Source of the DNA: Gammaproteobacteria bacterium
GTDB taxonomy: Bacteria > Gemmatimonadota > Gemmatimonadetes > Longimicrobiales > Gaopeijiaceae
Direction: 5' to 3'
DNA length: 64,000 nucleotides
Assembly (NCBI GenBank): GCA_028821195.1
Contig: JAPPHB010000132.1
Span: 37,508-101,507, forward strand
Within the stretch, counting starts at the first letter, position 1. Each line of letters starts with the position of its first letter. Positions 1 to 9,456 of the stretch are shown here, piece by piece. Below the pieces are notes generated by a model. It made no database searches. It was not told the DNA's origin and saw only the letters and a program-made list of their open reading frames with translations. A program made the position numbers and the translations under genes.

Positions 1-2
1 TG

Positions 3-647
3 AAGCGGGTGAGCCAGCCGCGCGTCCTGATCGAACTCCTGCTGCTGCGCCTGAGTCACCTGGACCACACCGTCCGAATCGAGGATCTGATCGAGGGCCT
101 CGGAGGCGCGCCGACGGACAAGGCAGCCTCCGCGCACCGTGGTTCCAGCCCTGCTCCGGTCGTTGGCGCGTCTCGGCGCCCCCCGTCCGAGCCGCGGCCG
201 GGGGGGGACAGGCGCGCCTCGTCCGCAGTGGCTTCGCCGTCTCCGGAACCCGTCCCGCCTTCCCCCGCCACCAGCCGGGATCTCGTCACGGCCTTCAAGA
301 CCGTACTCCGTCAGGGACGGGGAACTCTGCCCGGCGGCCTGCCGACCATCCTCAAGGGTGCCTCCGTCGAGAAGGCTGGAGAGAGGGGGTTGAGGATCGG
401 GCTTCCTGAAGGCATGGGACTCGATGATCTTCCCCGCAACTCGGTCCCATCGCTCAGGCAGGCGCTCGCCCGTCACCTTGACTACGCCCCCGACATCGAC
501 ATCGTCGAAGGCCCCCGGGCGGCCCGTTCCGCACCCCGCGCGGTGTCTCCCGAACAGGTGCGGCAGGAGCGTCTCGAGGAGCTCGCAGAGCGGGAACCAC
601 TCCTGGCACGGGCGGTAGAAGAACTCGATCTCGAATTGGTGGATTAG
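3..647 (+). CDS. dnaX: DNA polymerase III subunit gamma/tau, C-terminal part (5' end outside window)
   Basis: Open frame runs in from the window edge. 'SQPRVLIELLLLRLSHLDHTVRIEDLIEGLG' resembles the DnaX domain III end, followed by a Pro/Ala-rich linker and tail. ybaB and recR follow, which is the classical dnaX-ybaB-recR order. Confidence 0.85.
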   Translation, partial: KRVSQPRVLIELLLLRLSHLDHTVRIEDLIEGLGGAPTDKAASAHRGSSPAPVVGASRRPPSEPRPGGDRRASSAVASPSPEPVPPSPATSRDLVTAFKTVLRQGRGTLPGGLPTILKGASVEKAGERGLRIGLPEGMGLDDLPRNSVPSLRQALARHLDYAPDIDIVEGPRAARSAPRAVSPEQVRQERLEELAEREPLLARAVEELDLELVD

Positions 648-736
648 CAGCCCGTTGGACGCGCTTTCCCCGGCATTCGAGCGGCGATGCAATCCACGCC
701 CGCTCCTCACGCACCCTCGCCCCCGAGAATCACTCG

Positions 737-1060
737 ATGAAAGATCTGCAGCGGCTCATCCAGTTGGGACAGCAGATGCAGAGCCGGGTCACCGAGCTTC
801 AGGAGACCCTGGACCGTCAGGAGCTGAGCGCATCCTCCGGCGGAGGCATGGTTACGGCGGTGGTGGACGGCAAGGGCACGGTGCGCAGCATCACGATCGA
901 ACCCTCGGCCGTGGATCCGGACGATGTCGAGATGCTCGAGGATCTCGTTCTGGCCGCGGTGGGGGAGGCGCAGAGCAAGGCGCGCCGGCACTACGAGAGC
1001 GAAATGAAGAAGATGACCGGCGGCCTTCCGATGCCGGGACAGCTTCCCAAACTGTTCTAG
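737..1060 (+). CDS. YbaB/EbfC family nucleoid-associated protein
   Basis: 107 aa, 'MKDLQRLIQLGQQMQSRVTELQETLDRQELSASSGGGMVTAVVDGKGTVRSITIEPSAVDPDDVEMLEDLVLAAVGEAQSKA' is typical YbaB; located between dnaX and recR. Confidence 0.93.
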   Translation: MKDLQRLIQLGQQMQSRVTELQETLDRQELSASSGGGMVTAVVDGKGTVRSITIEPSAVDPDDVEMLEDLVLAAVGEAQSKARRHYESEMKKMTGGLPMPGQLPKLF

Positions 1061-1079
1061 CGGCGCGCGGGAAGGCCCG

Positions 1080-1673
1080 ATGTCGGTGATTGACCGGGTC
1101 ACCAGCGAGTTCTCCCGGCTCCCCGGGGTCGGTCCCAGGACTGCGCTCCGCCTGGTGCACCACCTGCTGCGCACCGGCCCGGACGAGTCGCGGAGGCTCG
1201 CCGCCGCCATCGAGGTCCTGGCCGAGCGGGTGCGGCCCTGTGCCACGTGCGGCAACTTCGGCGACGAAGAGTTCTGCGCGATATGTTCCAACCCGCGGCG
1301 GGACACATCCACGATCTGCGTGGTCGAGGGGAGTTTCGACGTCGGTGCGGTGGAGCGCACCGGAAGGTACGGGGGAGTGTATCATGTACTGGGCGGTCGC
1401 CTGTCGCCCCTGGACGGGATCGGGCCCGAGCAGCTGAACCTGCGGTCGTTGTTCGAGCGCATCCGTTCGGCGTCGGGCGAGGTGCGCGAGATCATTCTTG
1501 CCACCAACCCGCGGGTTGAGGGTGAGGCGACGGCAGTGTATATCGAACGTCAGCTCAGGCCGATGGGCCTGAGGGTGACGCGCCTGGCCACGGGCGTGCC
1601 CGTGGGCAGCGACCTGGAGTTCGTGGATGGGACGACGCTCGCACAGGCGCTGGAAGCGCGCCGTGAGATGTAG
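1080..1673 (+). CDS. recR: Recombination mediator protein RecR
   Basis: 197 aa; 'FSRLPGVGPRTALRLVHHLL', zinc finger 'CATCGNFGDEEFCAIC', Toprim 'ICVVEGSFDVGAVERTGRYGGVYHVLGGRLSPLDGIGPEQL'. Confidence 0.97.
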   Translation: MSVIDRVTSEFSRLPGVGPRTALRLVHHLLRTGPDESRRLAAAIEVLAERVRPCATCGNFGDEEFCAICSNPRRDTSTICVVEGSFDVGAVERTGRYGGVYHVLGGRLSPLDGIGPEQLNLRSLFERIRSASGEVREIILATNPRVEGEATAVYIERQLRPMGLRVTRLATGVPVGSDLEFVDGTTLAQALEARREM

Positions 1674-1709
1674 GAAACGGAATCGCCGCCCGGGCGGTGG
1701 AGCCAGCGA

Positions 1710-2024
1710 ATGAACAAGAAGCTGAAGAAGGTGGGGCTGGTTGCGCTCCTGGTGGTGGCGGTAGGGGGTGTCGCGGTTCTGGTCGCACACGACCAGATGA
1801 CCCGGCACCAGCGGGACCTCTTCAGCCCCCGGGTCTTTCGGCGGCTGGCGGCTCTGGGTCACATGGCGCGCGCCCGCGCCTCGGTTAACACGGTGACCCT
1901 GCTGAAGGACTACATGGCGTGGGAGCCCCGCAAGCTGCTCCGCGATCGGGCACGGGCCATCGAAGCGCGGATGGAGCGCGAGCTGGCGGCGCTGGAGACG
2001 GGGCTGAGCGAGAAGATGGCGTGA
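1710..2024 (+). CDS. Hypothetical small membrane-anchored protein
   Basis: 104 aa; N-terminal hydrophobic helix 'VGLVALLVVAVGGVAVLVA' then a charged helical tail; ends 4 nt before the MglA-like gene. Confidence 0.6.
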   Translation: MNKKLKKVGLVALLVVAVGGVAVLVAHDQMTRHQRDLFSPRVFRRLAALGHMARARASVNTVTLLKDYMAWEPRKLLRDRARAIEARMERELAALETGLSEKMA

Positions 2025-2028
2025 AGCC

Positions 2029-2607
2029 ATGCCGATGACGAACTACGCCGGCCGCGAGGTCAACTGCAAGATCCTATACTGCGGGCCGGGGCAGGGGGGC
2101 AAGACCACCAACATCGAATACGTCCATTCGCGCGTGGATCCGGGAAACCGGGGCGAGCTCGTTTCCCTGGCCACGAAGCAGGGCAGCACGCTGCTGTTCG
2201 ACTTTCTGGCCCTCGATCTTGGCGACGTACAGGGCCTCCGGACCCGCTTCCATCTCTACACCGTGCCGGGTCAGGCGTATTTCGAGAGCAGACGCCGGAT
2301 TCTCCTCGAGGGCGTGGACGGGGTAGTCTTCGTCGCGGATTCCCAGACCGACCGCGACGAAGCCAACGCCGAGGCGATGCAGAGTCTCTACGAAACCCTG
2401 GAGGCGCGCGGGTGCGATGTCTCCCGTCTTCCCTTCGTGATCCAGTACAACAAGCGTGACCTGCCAGGCATCGCTCCGGTGGAACAGTTGCGTGCGCGGT
2501 TGAATCCGGCGCGCGTACCGGACTTCGAGAGCGTCGCCACGGAGGGCAAGGGCGTCTTCGAGACGCTGGCGGCGGTGAGCAGGCTGGTGGTGCAGTCGCT
2601 TCGCTGA
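2029..2607 (+). CDS. MglA-like small GTPase
   Basis: 192 aa; P-loop 'ILYCGPGQGGKTTNIEYVH', 'TVPGQAYFESRRRILLEGVDGVVFVADSQ', 'IQYNKRDLP'. These are characteristic of the bacterial MglA family. Confidence 0.92.
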   Translation: MPMTNYAGREVNCKILYCGPGQGGKTTNIEYVHSRVDPGNRGELVSLATKQGSTLLFDFLALDLGDVQGLRTRFHLYTVPGQAYFESRRRILLEGVDGVVFVADSQTDRDEANAEAMQSLYETLEARGCDVSRLPFVIQYNKRDLPGIAPVEQLRARLNPARVPDFESVATEGKGVFETLAAVSRLVVQSLR

Positions 2608-2615
2608 GGTCCGGC

Positions 2616-3257
2616 ATGGCCAGCCAACGGAATCTGCCCAACATCATTACGCTGTCGCGGATGGCTGCCTGTCCCGCGATCTTCTTCCTGGCCCTGTCGT
2701 CCGACGGCACGGTGCTGGCGGTCACCTTCGGCCTCTTTCTGGCGGCAGCTCTGAGCGATGTGTGGGACGGCTATCTGGCGCGCAAGCACAACCTCATCAG
2801 CGACCTGGGCAAGCTGCTGGACCCCATCGCCGACAAGCTGCTGCTGGTGTCCACCCTCGTGCCCATCTACATCGTCTCGCATCGTCCGGCGGGAGGGGGC
2901 GAGATCCCGTGGTGGGGCGAACTTCCCCTGTGGGTGCTCGTCGTCCTGCTGGGGCGCGAGTTGATGGTGACCCTGCTGCGGGGTTTCGCCGTGCGCCGGG
3001 GGGTGGTGATCGCTGCCGACCGCGCCGGGAAGTACAAGGCCCTTCTGCAGAACGTGTTCATGGGGGCCGTGCTCCTGTGGTACGCCCTGGTCCGCTTCGC
3101 CGAACAGGGAAGCTGGAGCGGAGCCGCCTGGGATCTGTGGGTCCACTTCCACAGCACGGTCATCGGTCTGGCCCTGCTGCTGGCGCTGGTGCTCACGATC
3201 TATTCGATGGGGCTCTATTTCTGGCGCAACCGCGGCCTGGCCCGGAGCAACCGCTGA
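2616..3257 (+). CDS. pgsA: CDP-diacylglycerol--glycerol-3-phosphate 3-phosphatidyltransferase
   Basis: CDP-alcohol phosphatidyltransferase motif 'SDVWDGYLARKHNLISDLGKLLDPIADK'; multiple TM helices; N-terminal 'NLPNIITLSRM'. Confidence 0.94.
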   Translation: MASQRNLPNIITLSRMAACPAIFFLALSSDGTVLAVTFGLFLAAALSDVWDGYLARKHNLISDLGKLLDPIADKLLLVSTLVPIYIVSHRPAGGGEIPWWGELPLWVLVVLLGRELMVTLLRGFAVRRGVVIAADRAGKYKALLQNVFMGAVLLWYALVRFAEQGSWSGAAWDLWVHFHSTVIGLALLLALVLTIYSMGLYFWRNRGLARSNR

Positions 3258-4531
3258 CCCGGACGGCGCCTCCCCCGGCCAGCTGCGCCATCGTCGCGGT
3301 GGGCGATGAACTTCTGGCCGGCTTCACCGTCGACAGCAACGGCGCCTGGATGGGCCGGCGGGCGGCGAGCCTCGGGCTTCCGGTGCGGGCGAGGTTCGTG
3401 GTCGGGGACACCGCGCCCGACATCCGTGGGGCGCTCGCGCGCGCTCTGGAGGTTGCCGACGTCGTGCTGGTGACGGGGGGCCTGGGTCCCACCGCGGACG
3501 ACATCACGCGGGAAGTCGTGGCCGAGGCGCTGGACAGGCCCCTCCGTCTGGACAAGGGGTTGCTCGACGCGCTCAGGGCCCGCTGGGCGACCTGGCGCTC
3601 GACGCCGCTTCCCGCCGGCAACGAGCGCATGGCCCGGGTGCCCGAGGGTGCGCTCGTTCTTCCCAACCGGGTCGGGACCGCCCCCGGGCTGGTTCTGGAC
3701 GTGGAAAGCCGGATCGTCGTGCTCCTCCCCGGCGTCCCCGCGGAGATGCGCGGGCTGTTCGACACGGGCGTGGAGCCGTTGCTGCGGGCCCGGCTGGGCG
3801 ACCGTCTGCTGCCCCTGGTCCACCGCGTATTCCATACCACCGGCATCGCCGAGTCCTCGCTCGCCGAGCGCATCGACGCGGGCGTCCCCGAGAACCTGGG
3901 TGCGGTGTCCATCGCCTTCCTGCCGCGCCTCACCGGGGTCGACGTTCGGCTGAGTGCGCGCGCGACCCCCGGCGATCCCCGGGCGGCCCGCCGGCTCGAC
4001 CGGGTGGAAGCGCTGGTCGAGCCGGTCCTGCGGCCGTACCGCTACCCGGCCGAGAGCGGGGATATCGTCGAGTGCATCGCGGCGGAAATGACGTCATCCG
4101 GGCGAACTCTCGCGGTGGCGGAGAGCTGCACGGGCGGCCTGGTGGCGCGGCGCATCACGGAGCTGCCGGGGTCCTCCGAGTACTTTCCGGGGGGGATGGT
4201 CACCTATGCGGACGATGCCAAGCGCGCCCATCTGGGGGTGTCCCGCGACCTGCTGGCCCGGAAGGGCGCGGTATCCGAGGAGGTGGCGCGCGCCATGGCG
4301 GAGGGGGTGGCCCGGGCCTTCGGCGCCGACGCCGGGCTGGCCGTGACCGGAGTGGCCGGACCGGGCGGGGGATCGGCGGAGAAGCCGGTGGGCACGGTGT
4401 GGTACGCGGTCCACCTGGACGGCCGCACCCGGGCGCGCCGGAGCGTCTTTCCGGGCGCGCGCCGCGCGGTCCGCGAACGCAGCGCCCAGGCAGCGCTCGC
4501 GCTCCTGTACCGGATGTTGCGGGGCGGCTGA
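3254..4531 (+). CDS. cinA: Competence/damage-inducible protein CinA family (MoCF-like domain plus CinA C-terminal amidase domain)
   Basis: 'CAIVAVGDELLAGFTVDSNGAWMGRRAASLG', 'LVTGGLGPTADDITREVVAEAL', C-terminal 'LAVAESCTGGLVARRITELPGSSEYFPGGMVTYADDAK'. Start uncertain; no ATG/GTG/TTG sits close to the conserved start, and a CTG overlaps the pgsA stop as CTGA. Confidence 0.93.
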   Translation: MTRTAPPPASCAIVAVGDELLAGFTVDSNGAWMGRRAASLGLPVRARFVVGDTAPDIRGALARALEVADVVLVTGGLGPTADDITREVVAEALDRPLRLDKGLLDALRARWATWRSTPLPAGNERMARVPEGALVLPNRVGTAPGLVLDVESRIVVLLPGVPAEMRGLFDTGVEPLLRARLGDRLLPLVHRVFHTTGIAESSLAERIDAGVPENLGAVSIAFLPRLTGVDVRLSARATPGDPRAARRLDRVEALVEPVLRPYRYPAESGDIVECIAAEMTSSGRTLAVAESCTGGLVARRITELPGSSEYFPGGMVTYADDAKRAHLGVSRDLLARKGAVSEEVARAMAEGVARAFGADAGLAVTGVAGPGGGSAEKPVGTVWYAVHLDGRTRARRSVFPGARRAVRERSAQAALALLYRMLRGG

Positions 4532-4687
4532 GGGTCGGCGCCGGGGTGCCACTTGCCGGCGATACCCACTACCGGTAGCGGGCTGACCACTACGGGCAGT
4601 GTATTCGGCAGTCCGGCATGGCGGAGCGACGCGGTCCGGCGCGGATGCAGCGCCGCCCGAATGCCGGGAAGCGTCGTCGGCGGGCTG

Positions 4688-5575
4688 CTACCGCAGCCAG
4701 TCCTCCAGGGTGGTCGCCAGATCCGTCCCGGCGTCCCGGTACTTCACGATGACCGGGGCAAACAGCGACAGCCCCTGCGCGCGGCCCCACTCGCCGGTGA
4801 CCGCGCGCCCCCCGGGGACGACCACGGCGTCCTCGGGAATCTCGAGCGGCCGGGAGGGGCCGGCGCGATACACCTTCTCGCGCACCAGGTCGAAGACCGG
4901 GGTCCCGCGCGTCAGGATGACTCCCGCGGCCAGCACCGCCCCGCGCCGCACCACCGTCCCCTCGTAAACACCGGCATTGCCCCCCACCAGCACGTCGTCC
5001 TCGATCACCACCGGGGCCGCGCCCACGGGCTCCAGGACGCCGCCGATCTGGGCCGCCGCGCTCAGATGCACGCGCTCCCCGACCTGGGCGCACGAGCCCA
5101 CCAGCGCGTGCGAGTCGATCATGCTGCCCGCCCCCACCCAGGCGCCCACGTTCACGTACATGGGCGGCATGCACACCACCCCGGGACCGAGGTAGGCTCC
5201 GCGGCGCACGGCCGAGCCGCCCGGCACCACCCGGACGCCCTCCCCGGCCGTGAAGCGGCGCACGGGCAGGTTGTGCTTGTCCAGGAAGGCGGATGGAGCC
5301 CGGGCGTCGACCACGCTGCCGCCGGGGGCGGCGACCGGGGTGACGCGCCCGCTGCGGAAGGCCACCAGGATCCCCCGCTTCACCCAGGGAACCGCCGCCC
5401 AGGAGCCGTCGTCCTCAAGCACGGCGGAGCGCAGCGATCCCGCCTCAAGGCGGCCCAGCAGTTCGCCCACGACCTCTTCGGCGGCCTCCGGAAGAGCCTC
5501 GCCGGCGGGCCAGGCATGGAGCGCGTCGATGCGCTCCTGCAGCGTTGTCCCGAGGCCCGGGGTGGCTGGGCTCAT
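4688..5575 (-). CDS. dapD: 2,3,4,5-tetrahydropyridine-2,6-dicarboxylate N-succinyltransferase
   Basis: From 'MSPATPGLGTTLQERIDALHAW'; hexapeptide-repeat region 'YLGPGVVCMPPMYVNVGAWVGAGSMIDSHALVGSCAQVG'; adjacent to dapA and dapB. Confidence 0.93.
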   Translation of the reverse strand: MSPATPGLGTTLQERIDALHAWPAGEALPEAAEEVVGELLGRLEAGSLRSAVLEDDGSWAAVPWVKRGILVAFRSGRVTPVAAPGGSVVDARAPSAFLDKHNLPVRRFTAGEGVRVVPGGSAVRRGAYLGPGVVCMPPMYVNVGAWVGAGSMIDSHALVGSCAQVGERVHLSAAAQIGGVLEPVGAAPVVIEDDVLVGGNAGVYEGTVVRRGAVLAAGVILTRGTPVFDLVREKVYRAGPSRPLEIPEDAVVVPGGRAVTGEWGRAQGLSLFAPVIVKYRDAGTDLATTLEDWLR

Positions 5576-6459
5576 GTCCCCTCCGCGGCTCGCACGGCCG
5601 CCGCCACGGTTTCTTGGTGGGTCTGGGCAAGGGACGCAAGCGGCAGCCTGACCCGGGGATGGATGCGCCCCAGCATCCCCAGGGCCGCCTTGACCGGCAC
5701 GGGGTTCGACTCGACGAACGCCACCCGCATCCAGTCGGCGAGGCGGTAGTGCAGGGCCCGCGCGCGCTGCAGGTCGCCGCACGCCATCGCCCCCACCAGC
5801 TCCGCCATGGCGCGCGGGGTGGCGTTGCTGACCACCGAGATCACGCCGTCGGCGCCGAGCGCCATGAACGGCACCGTCATGGAATCGTCGCCCGACAGCA
5901 GCCCGAATCCGGGAGGCCGGCCGCGGGCGATCTCCGCGACCTGGTCGCAGCTGCCCGCGGCCTCCTTGGTCCCCACGATGTTGGGGTGCGCGGCCAGCGC
6001 CAGGGTGGTGGCGGCAGCGATGTTGCTGCCCGTACGGCCCGGCACGTTGTAGAGCACCACCGGGCGGGGAGCCGCGTCCGCGACCGCGGTGAAGTGCTCG
6101 ATCAGCCCGCGCTGCTGCGGGCGGTTGTACGGGGGCGAGACGTGCATCAGGTGGGTCACGCCGGTCGACGCGATTCTGAGCGAAAGCTCGATCGCCTCGG
6201 CCGTGTCGTTCGATCCCGCCCCTCCCACGACGGGGACGCGTCCCGCGGCCTGCTCGACCGTGACCGCCACCACCCGCTCGTGCTCCTCGACCGAGAGCGT
6301 CGCCGCCTCCCCGGTGGAGCCCGCGGGCACAAGGAAATCGATGCCCTCTTCGATCTGCCAATCGACCAGCGACCGCAGCGCCGCCTCGTCCACCTCTCCC
6401 GTTTCCCGGAACGGCGTTACCAGCGCCGTTCCGCATCCCCTCAGCGTCTCGTGCTTCAC
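5572..6459 (-). CDS. dapA: 4-hydroxy-tetrahydrodipicolinate synthase
   Basis: 'GCGTALVTPFRETGEVDEAALRSLVDWQIEEGIDFLVPAGSTGEAATLSVEEHERVV', 'PPYNRPQQRGL', 'PVVLYNVPGRTG'. GTG start chosen at 6459. Confidence 0.96.
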   Translation of the reverse strand: MKHETLRGCGTALVTPFRETGEVDEAALRSLVDWQIEEGIDFLVPAGSTGEAATLSVEEHERVVAVTVEQAAGRVPVVGGAGSNDTAEAIELSLRIASTGVTHLMHVSPPYNRPQQRGLIEHFTAVADAAPRPVVLYNVPGRTGSNIAAATTLALAAHPNIVGTKEAAGSCDQVAEIARGRPPGFGLLSGDDSMTVPFMALGADGVISVVSNATPRAMAELVGAMACGDLQRARALHYRLADWMRVAFVESNPVPVKAALGMLGRIHPRVRLPLASLAQTHQETVAAAVRAAEGT

Positions 6460-7178
6460 CCTGCCTCTCCCGCGAGAAGATCTCGCATGGTGTATACCCC
6501 CGTACGACCGACCAGCCACGTCGCCGCCCGCAGCGCGCCCTCCGCGAACACGCCGCGGTCGCGGGCTTCGTGGCGCAGGACGAGTCGCTCGCGGGGACCG
6601 TCGATCGATATCTCGTGTGTGCCGGGAACGTGCCCGGTCCGGATCGATGTAATGGAAGAGCTCCGTCCCAATCCTTCTTCCAGCGACTGTTCCAGAGCGA
6701 TGGCCGTGCCGGACGGGGCGTCGAGCTTGCCGGCGTGATGGGTTTCAACCACATGCGCGTCGAAGCCGCCGGCGCCGGCGAAGAGTTCGCCCGCCCGGTG
6801 CGCCAGCAGTTGGAGGGCGACTGCCCCGAAGGAGAAGTTGGGGGCCCATAGCAGCGCCCCACCCCGTTCCTTCACCCAGGCGGCGACCGCGGGCAACTGC
6901 TCGGACCATCCCGTCGTGCCGGAGACGACGGGGCACCCCGCCTCCACGCAAAGGCGAATATTGGAGGCAGCCGACGCGGATGTGGTGAACTCCAGCGCCA
7001 CATCGGCTCCGGCGATGCGGTCGCGCGTTGCTTCCCGGCGTCCTTCCACCTCGCGGCGCTCCAGCCTGGCCAGCACGTCGAAGCCCCGGGTCCGCGCGAG
7101 CGCATCGATCGACCGGCCCATCCTTCCGCATCCGAGGATCACGATGCGTAGCGATTCCGCGCCGGCGCGACGTGCCAC
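6456..7178 (-). CDS. dapB: 4-hydroxy-tetrahydrodipicolinate reductase
   Basis: 'IVILGCGRMGRSIDALAR', 'ADVALEFTTSASAASNI', 'VETHHAGKLDAPSGTAIAL' (DapB signature). Start approximate. Confidence 0.94.
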   Translation of the reverse strand: MARRAGAESLRIVILGCGRMGRSIDALARTRGFDVLARLERREVEGRREATRDRIAGADVALEFTTSASAASNIRLCVEAGCPVVSGTTGWSEQLPAVAAWVKERGGALLWAPNFSFGAVALQLLAHRAGELFAGAGGFDAHVVETHHAGKLDAPSGTAIALEQSLEEGLGRSSSITSIRTGHVPGTHEISIDGPRERLVLRHEARDRGVFAEGALRAATWLVGRTGVYTMRDLLAGEAG

Positions 7179-7376
7179 GCCCTTCCTCCGCTGTTTCCAC
7201 GTTCCTGCTTCCGGACGAACGGATGCCGCCCGTGGGGAATGCCGGAATCTACCCTTTGGAACGCTGGTCGGTCCCACGGGTGGCGCTGAATCCCGCCCAC
7301 TGGACATCTCGTTCGGTACCGGGGTATCGTTTGCGGGCCCGCAGCGCCGTCAACGCCTCAACTCCAAACGAGATAG

Positions 7377-8066
7377 ATGAGCCCCAGGACTTTCGACAAC
7401 CAGGCAGACCCGGCTTCCGAGGCCGATTCCGAAGCCCCGCGGGTAGAACCCGAAGAAGGCGCCCCGCCGGATGACGCGCGCGCCGATGGTCCGGGGCCGG
7501 CGGCGTCCCGCGACGAGGATTTCCCGGCGAGCGGGTCGCGGGGCGAAGCCGACGGGGAGGCATCCACGCGCGAGGACGGAGCCGGCGCGGACGCCCCCGA
7601 CGAGCCGGGCCCATCCAGGAGCGATCTCGAACGCGAGATCGACCATCTCAACGACCGCCATCTGCGTCTCGCAGCGGAATTCGAGAATTATCGCAAGAGG
7701 GTGCGCGCCGAGAAGCTGGAAACCTGGGCGCGCGCGCAGGCGGACCTGGTGCGCCGCCTGGTGGAGTCGGTCGACGACCTTCAGCGGGTCGCCCTTCTGG
7801 ATCCGAAGACGGCGTCCGTGCAGGACATCGTGGAAGGCGTCGACATGGTGGAACGGAAGCTGCTGCGGGCGCTTGCTGAGGCGGGCCTGGAGGTGCTCGA
7901 CCCGGCCGGCGAGGACTTCGACCCGAACGTGATGGAGGCCGTCATGACGGCCCCCGCCGCCTCGGAGGACGAGGACGACACGGTGGACATGGTTCTTCAG
8001 CGGGGATACCTGCTTGAGGGCCACCTGGTGCGGCCCGCGCGCGTCAGCGTGCGCAAGCACGGCTAG
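7377..8066 (+). CDS. grpE: Nucleotide exchange factor GrpE
   Basis: Acidic disordered N-terminus, then '[41 protein letters not shown]' and '[23 protein letters not shown]'; followed by dnaJ. Confidence 0.95.
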   Translation: MSPRTFDNQADPASEADSEAPRVEPEEGAPPDDARADGPGPAASRDEDFPASGSRGEADGEASTREDGAGADAPDEPGPSRSDLEREIDHLNDRHLRLAAEFENYRKRVRAEKLETWARAQADLVRRLVESVDDLQRVALLDPKTASVQDIVEGVDMVERKLLRALAEAGLEVLDPAGEDFDPNVMEAVMTAPAASEDEDDTVDMVLQRGYLLEGHLVRPARVSVRKHG

Positions 8067-8088
8067 ACCACGGAACGCGAGGGTCTCG

Positions 8089-9204
8089 ATGTCGCCGGCG
8101 ACGAAAGACTACTACAAGGCCCTGGGCGTCTCGGAGAAGGCGACGCCCGAGGAGATCAAGAAGGCCTATCGCCGGTTGGCGAAGCGGTACCATCCGGACG
8201 CCAACCAGGGCGACCCGGCGGCGTCCGAGCGGTTCAAGGAGGTGGGGGAGGCCTACTCCGTGCTTTCCGACTCCGCCAAGCGCAAGCAGTACGACCAGAT
8301 GCGGCGCCTGGGCGCCTTCGGTCTGGGCGGCAATCGGCGGGGGCCCGCGTCTCCCGGCGCCGGGCCGGCGGGTGCCGGGCAGGGGTTTTCGTTCGACGAT
8401 CTGGGCGGGATCGGCGACCTCTTCGGTTCCATATTCGATCGCGGAGGCCGGAAGACCGCCCGGGAATCCTCGACCGGCCCGCGCAAGGGCAACGACGTCG
8501 AGTACGTCGTGGACATCGACTTCGAGGTGGCGGTGACGGGAGGACGCGTCACCATCACGGTTCCCATGACCGAGGAGTGCGCCACCTGCGGGGGCAACGG
8601 GGCTCGGCCGGGAACGACCACCACCCGCTGCAAGGAGTGCTCGGGAACGGGCACTGTCTCCTTCGGCCAGGGCGGATTCGCGGTGAAGCGACCCTGCCCG
8701 GCGTGTCTCGGCCGGGGCAGGATTCCCACCGATCCGTGTGACGCCTGCAAGGGGACGGGAACGGTGCGCCAGAACCGCAAGATCGGGGTGGCCGTGCCGC
8801 GCGGTGTGGACACGGGCTCAAAGGTGCGGCTGAGCGGGCAGGGCGAGCGCGGTGCCAGGGGAGGGACCCGCGGGGACCTGATCATCACCTTCAAGGTGAA
8901 GCCGCACCGGTTCTTCCGGCGCGACGGGCGGGACATCCACGTCACCGTGCCCCTCAACATCGCGCAGGCCACCATGGGCACTCGCATTCGGGTCAGGACC
9001 GTGCACGGCAAGAAGGTTGTGCTCAAGATCCCGGCGGGCACGCAGCCGGGCGCGCGCTTTCGCGTCCGCGGGCACGGGATCCGGAAGGGAGCGCGCGTGG
9101 GCGATCAGATCGTCGAGATCCAGGTCCAGGTCCCGGAGGCGCTCTCGGAGGACGCCCAGGAGGCCATCCGGCAGTTCGCGGAAGTGGCCGAACTCAGCTA
9201 CTGA
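8089..9204 (+). CDS. dnaJ: Molecular chaperone DnaJ
   Basis: J domain with HPD ('[17 protein letters not shown]'); four CxxCxGxG-type zinc repeats ('CATCGGNG','CKECSGTG','CPACLGRG','CDACKGTG'); C-terminal client domain. Confidence 0.97.
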   Translation: MSPATKDYYKALGVSEKATPEEIKKAYRRLAKRYHPDANQGDPAASERFKEVGEAYSVLSDSAKRKQYDQMRRLGAFGLGGNRRGPASPGAGPAGAGQGFSFDDLGGIGDLFGSIFDRGGRKTARESSTGPRKGNDVEYVVDIDFEVAVTGGRVTITVPMTEECATCGGNGARPGTTTTRCKECSGTGTVSFGQGGFAVKRPCPACLGRGRIPTDPCDACKGTGTVRQNRKIGVAVPRGVDTGSKVRLSGQGERGARGGTRGDLIITFKVKPHRFFRRDGRDIHVTVPLNIAQATMGTRIRVRTVHGKKVVLKIPAGTQPGARFRVRGHGIRKGARVGDQIVEIQVQVPEALSEDAQEAIRQFAEVAELSY

Positions 9205-9214
9205 AGCCCGGCAG

Positions 9215-9448
9215 ATGCAGCGTATGATTCGCGACGGGTCGTTTCGCAGGTGGGAGGCTTTCGCCACCACCGGCCGCCACGGGCTGGCGCATCCCGGGCG
9301 GGTGGTCTTCCGGTGCTGTTCGGATCCGGCCAGGCGCCCGATGGTCGCCGAGGTTCCGGCGGGGAAGGCCGGAGCGGAAGCCCTTGTGAATGGCGCGAGC
9401 GATGGCGAGCTGCTCCGGCTGCTGGCGGGAGCCCAGCCGCTGGATTGA
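9215..9448 (+). CDS. Hypothetical small protein
   Basis: 77 aa reading frame from 'MQRMIRDGSFRRWEAFATTGRHGLAHPGRVVFRCCSDPARRPMVAEVPAGKAGAEALVNGASDGELLRLL' in the dnaJ-mnmA gap. Composition looks protein-like but the family was not recognised. Confidence 0.45.
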   Translation: MQRMIRDGSFRRWEAFATTGRHGLAHPGRVVFRCCSDPARRPMVAEVPAGKAGAEALVNGASDGELLRLLAGAQPLD

Positions 9449-9456
9449 CGCGCGGG

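Noticed and set aside
2762-4531. 589-aa ORF suggesting an N-terminal extension of CinA
   Set aside because: The extension is the wrong-frame translation of pgsA.
4688-6862. Single 724-aa ORF on the minus strand across dapD and the dapA region
   Set aside because: Only the last ~295 codons are DapD; the upstream part is an out-of-frame shadow of dapA, which has its own clear frame.
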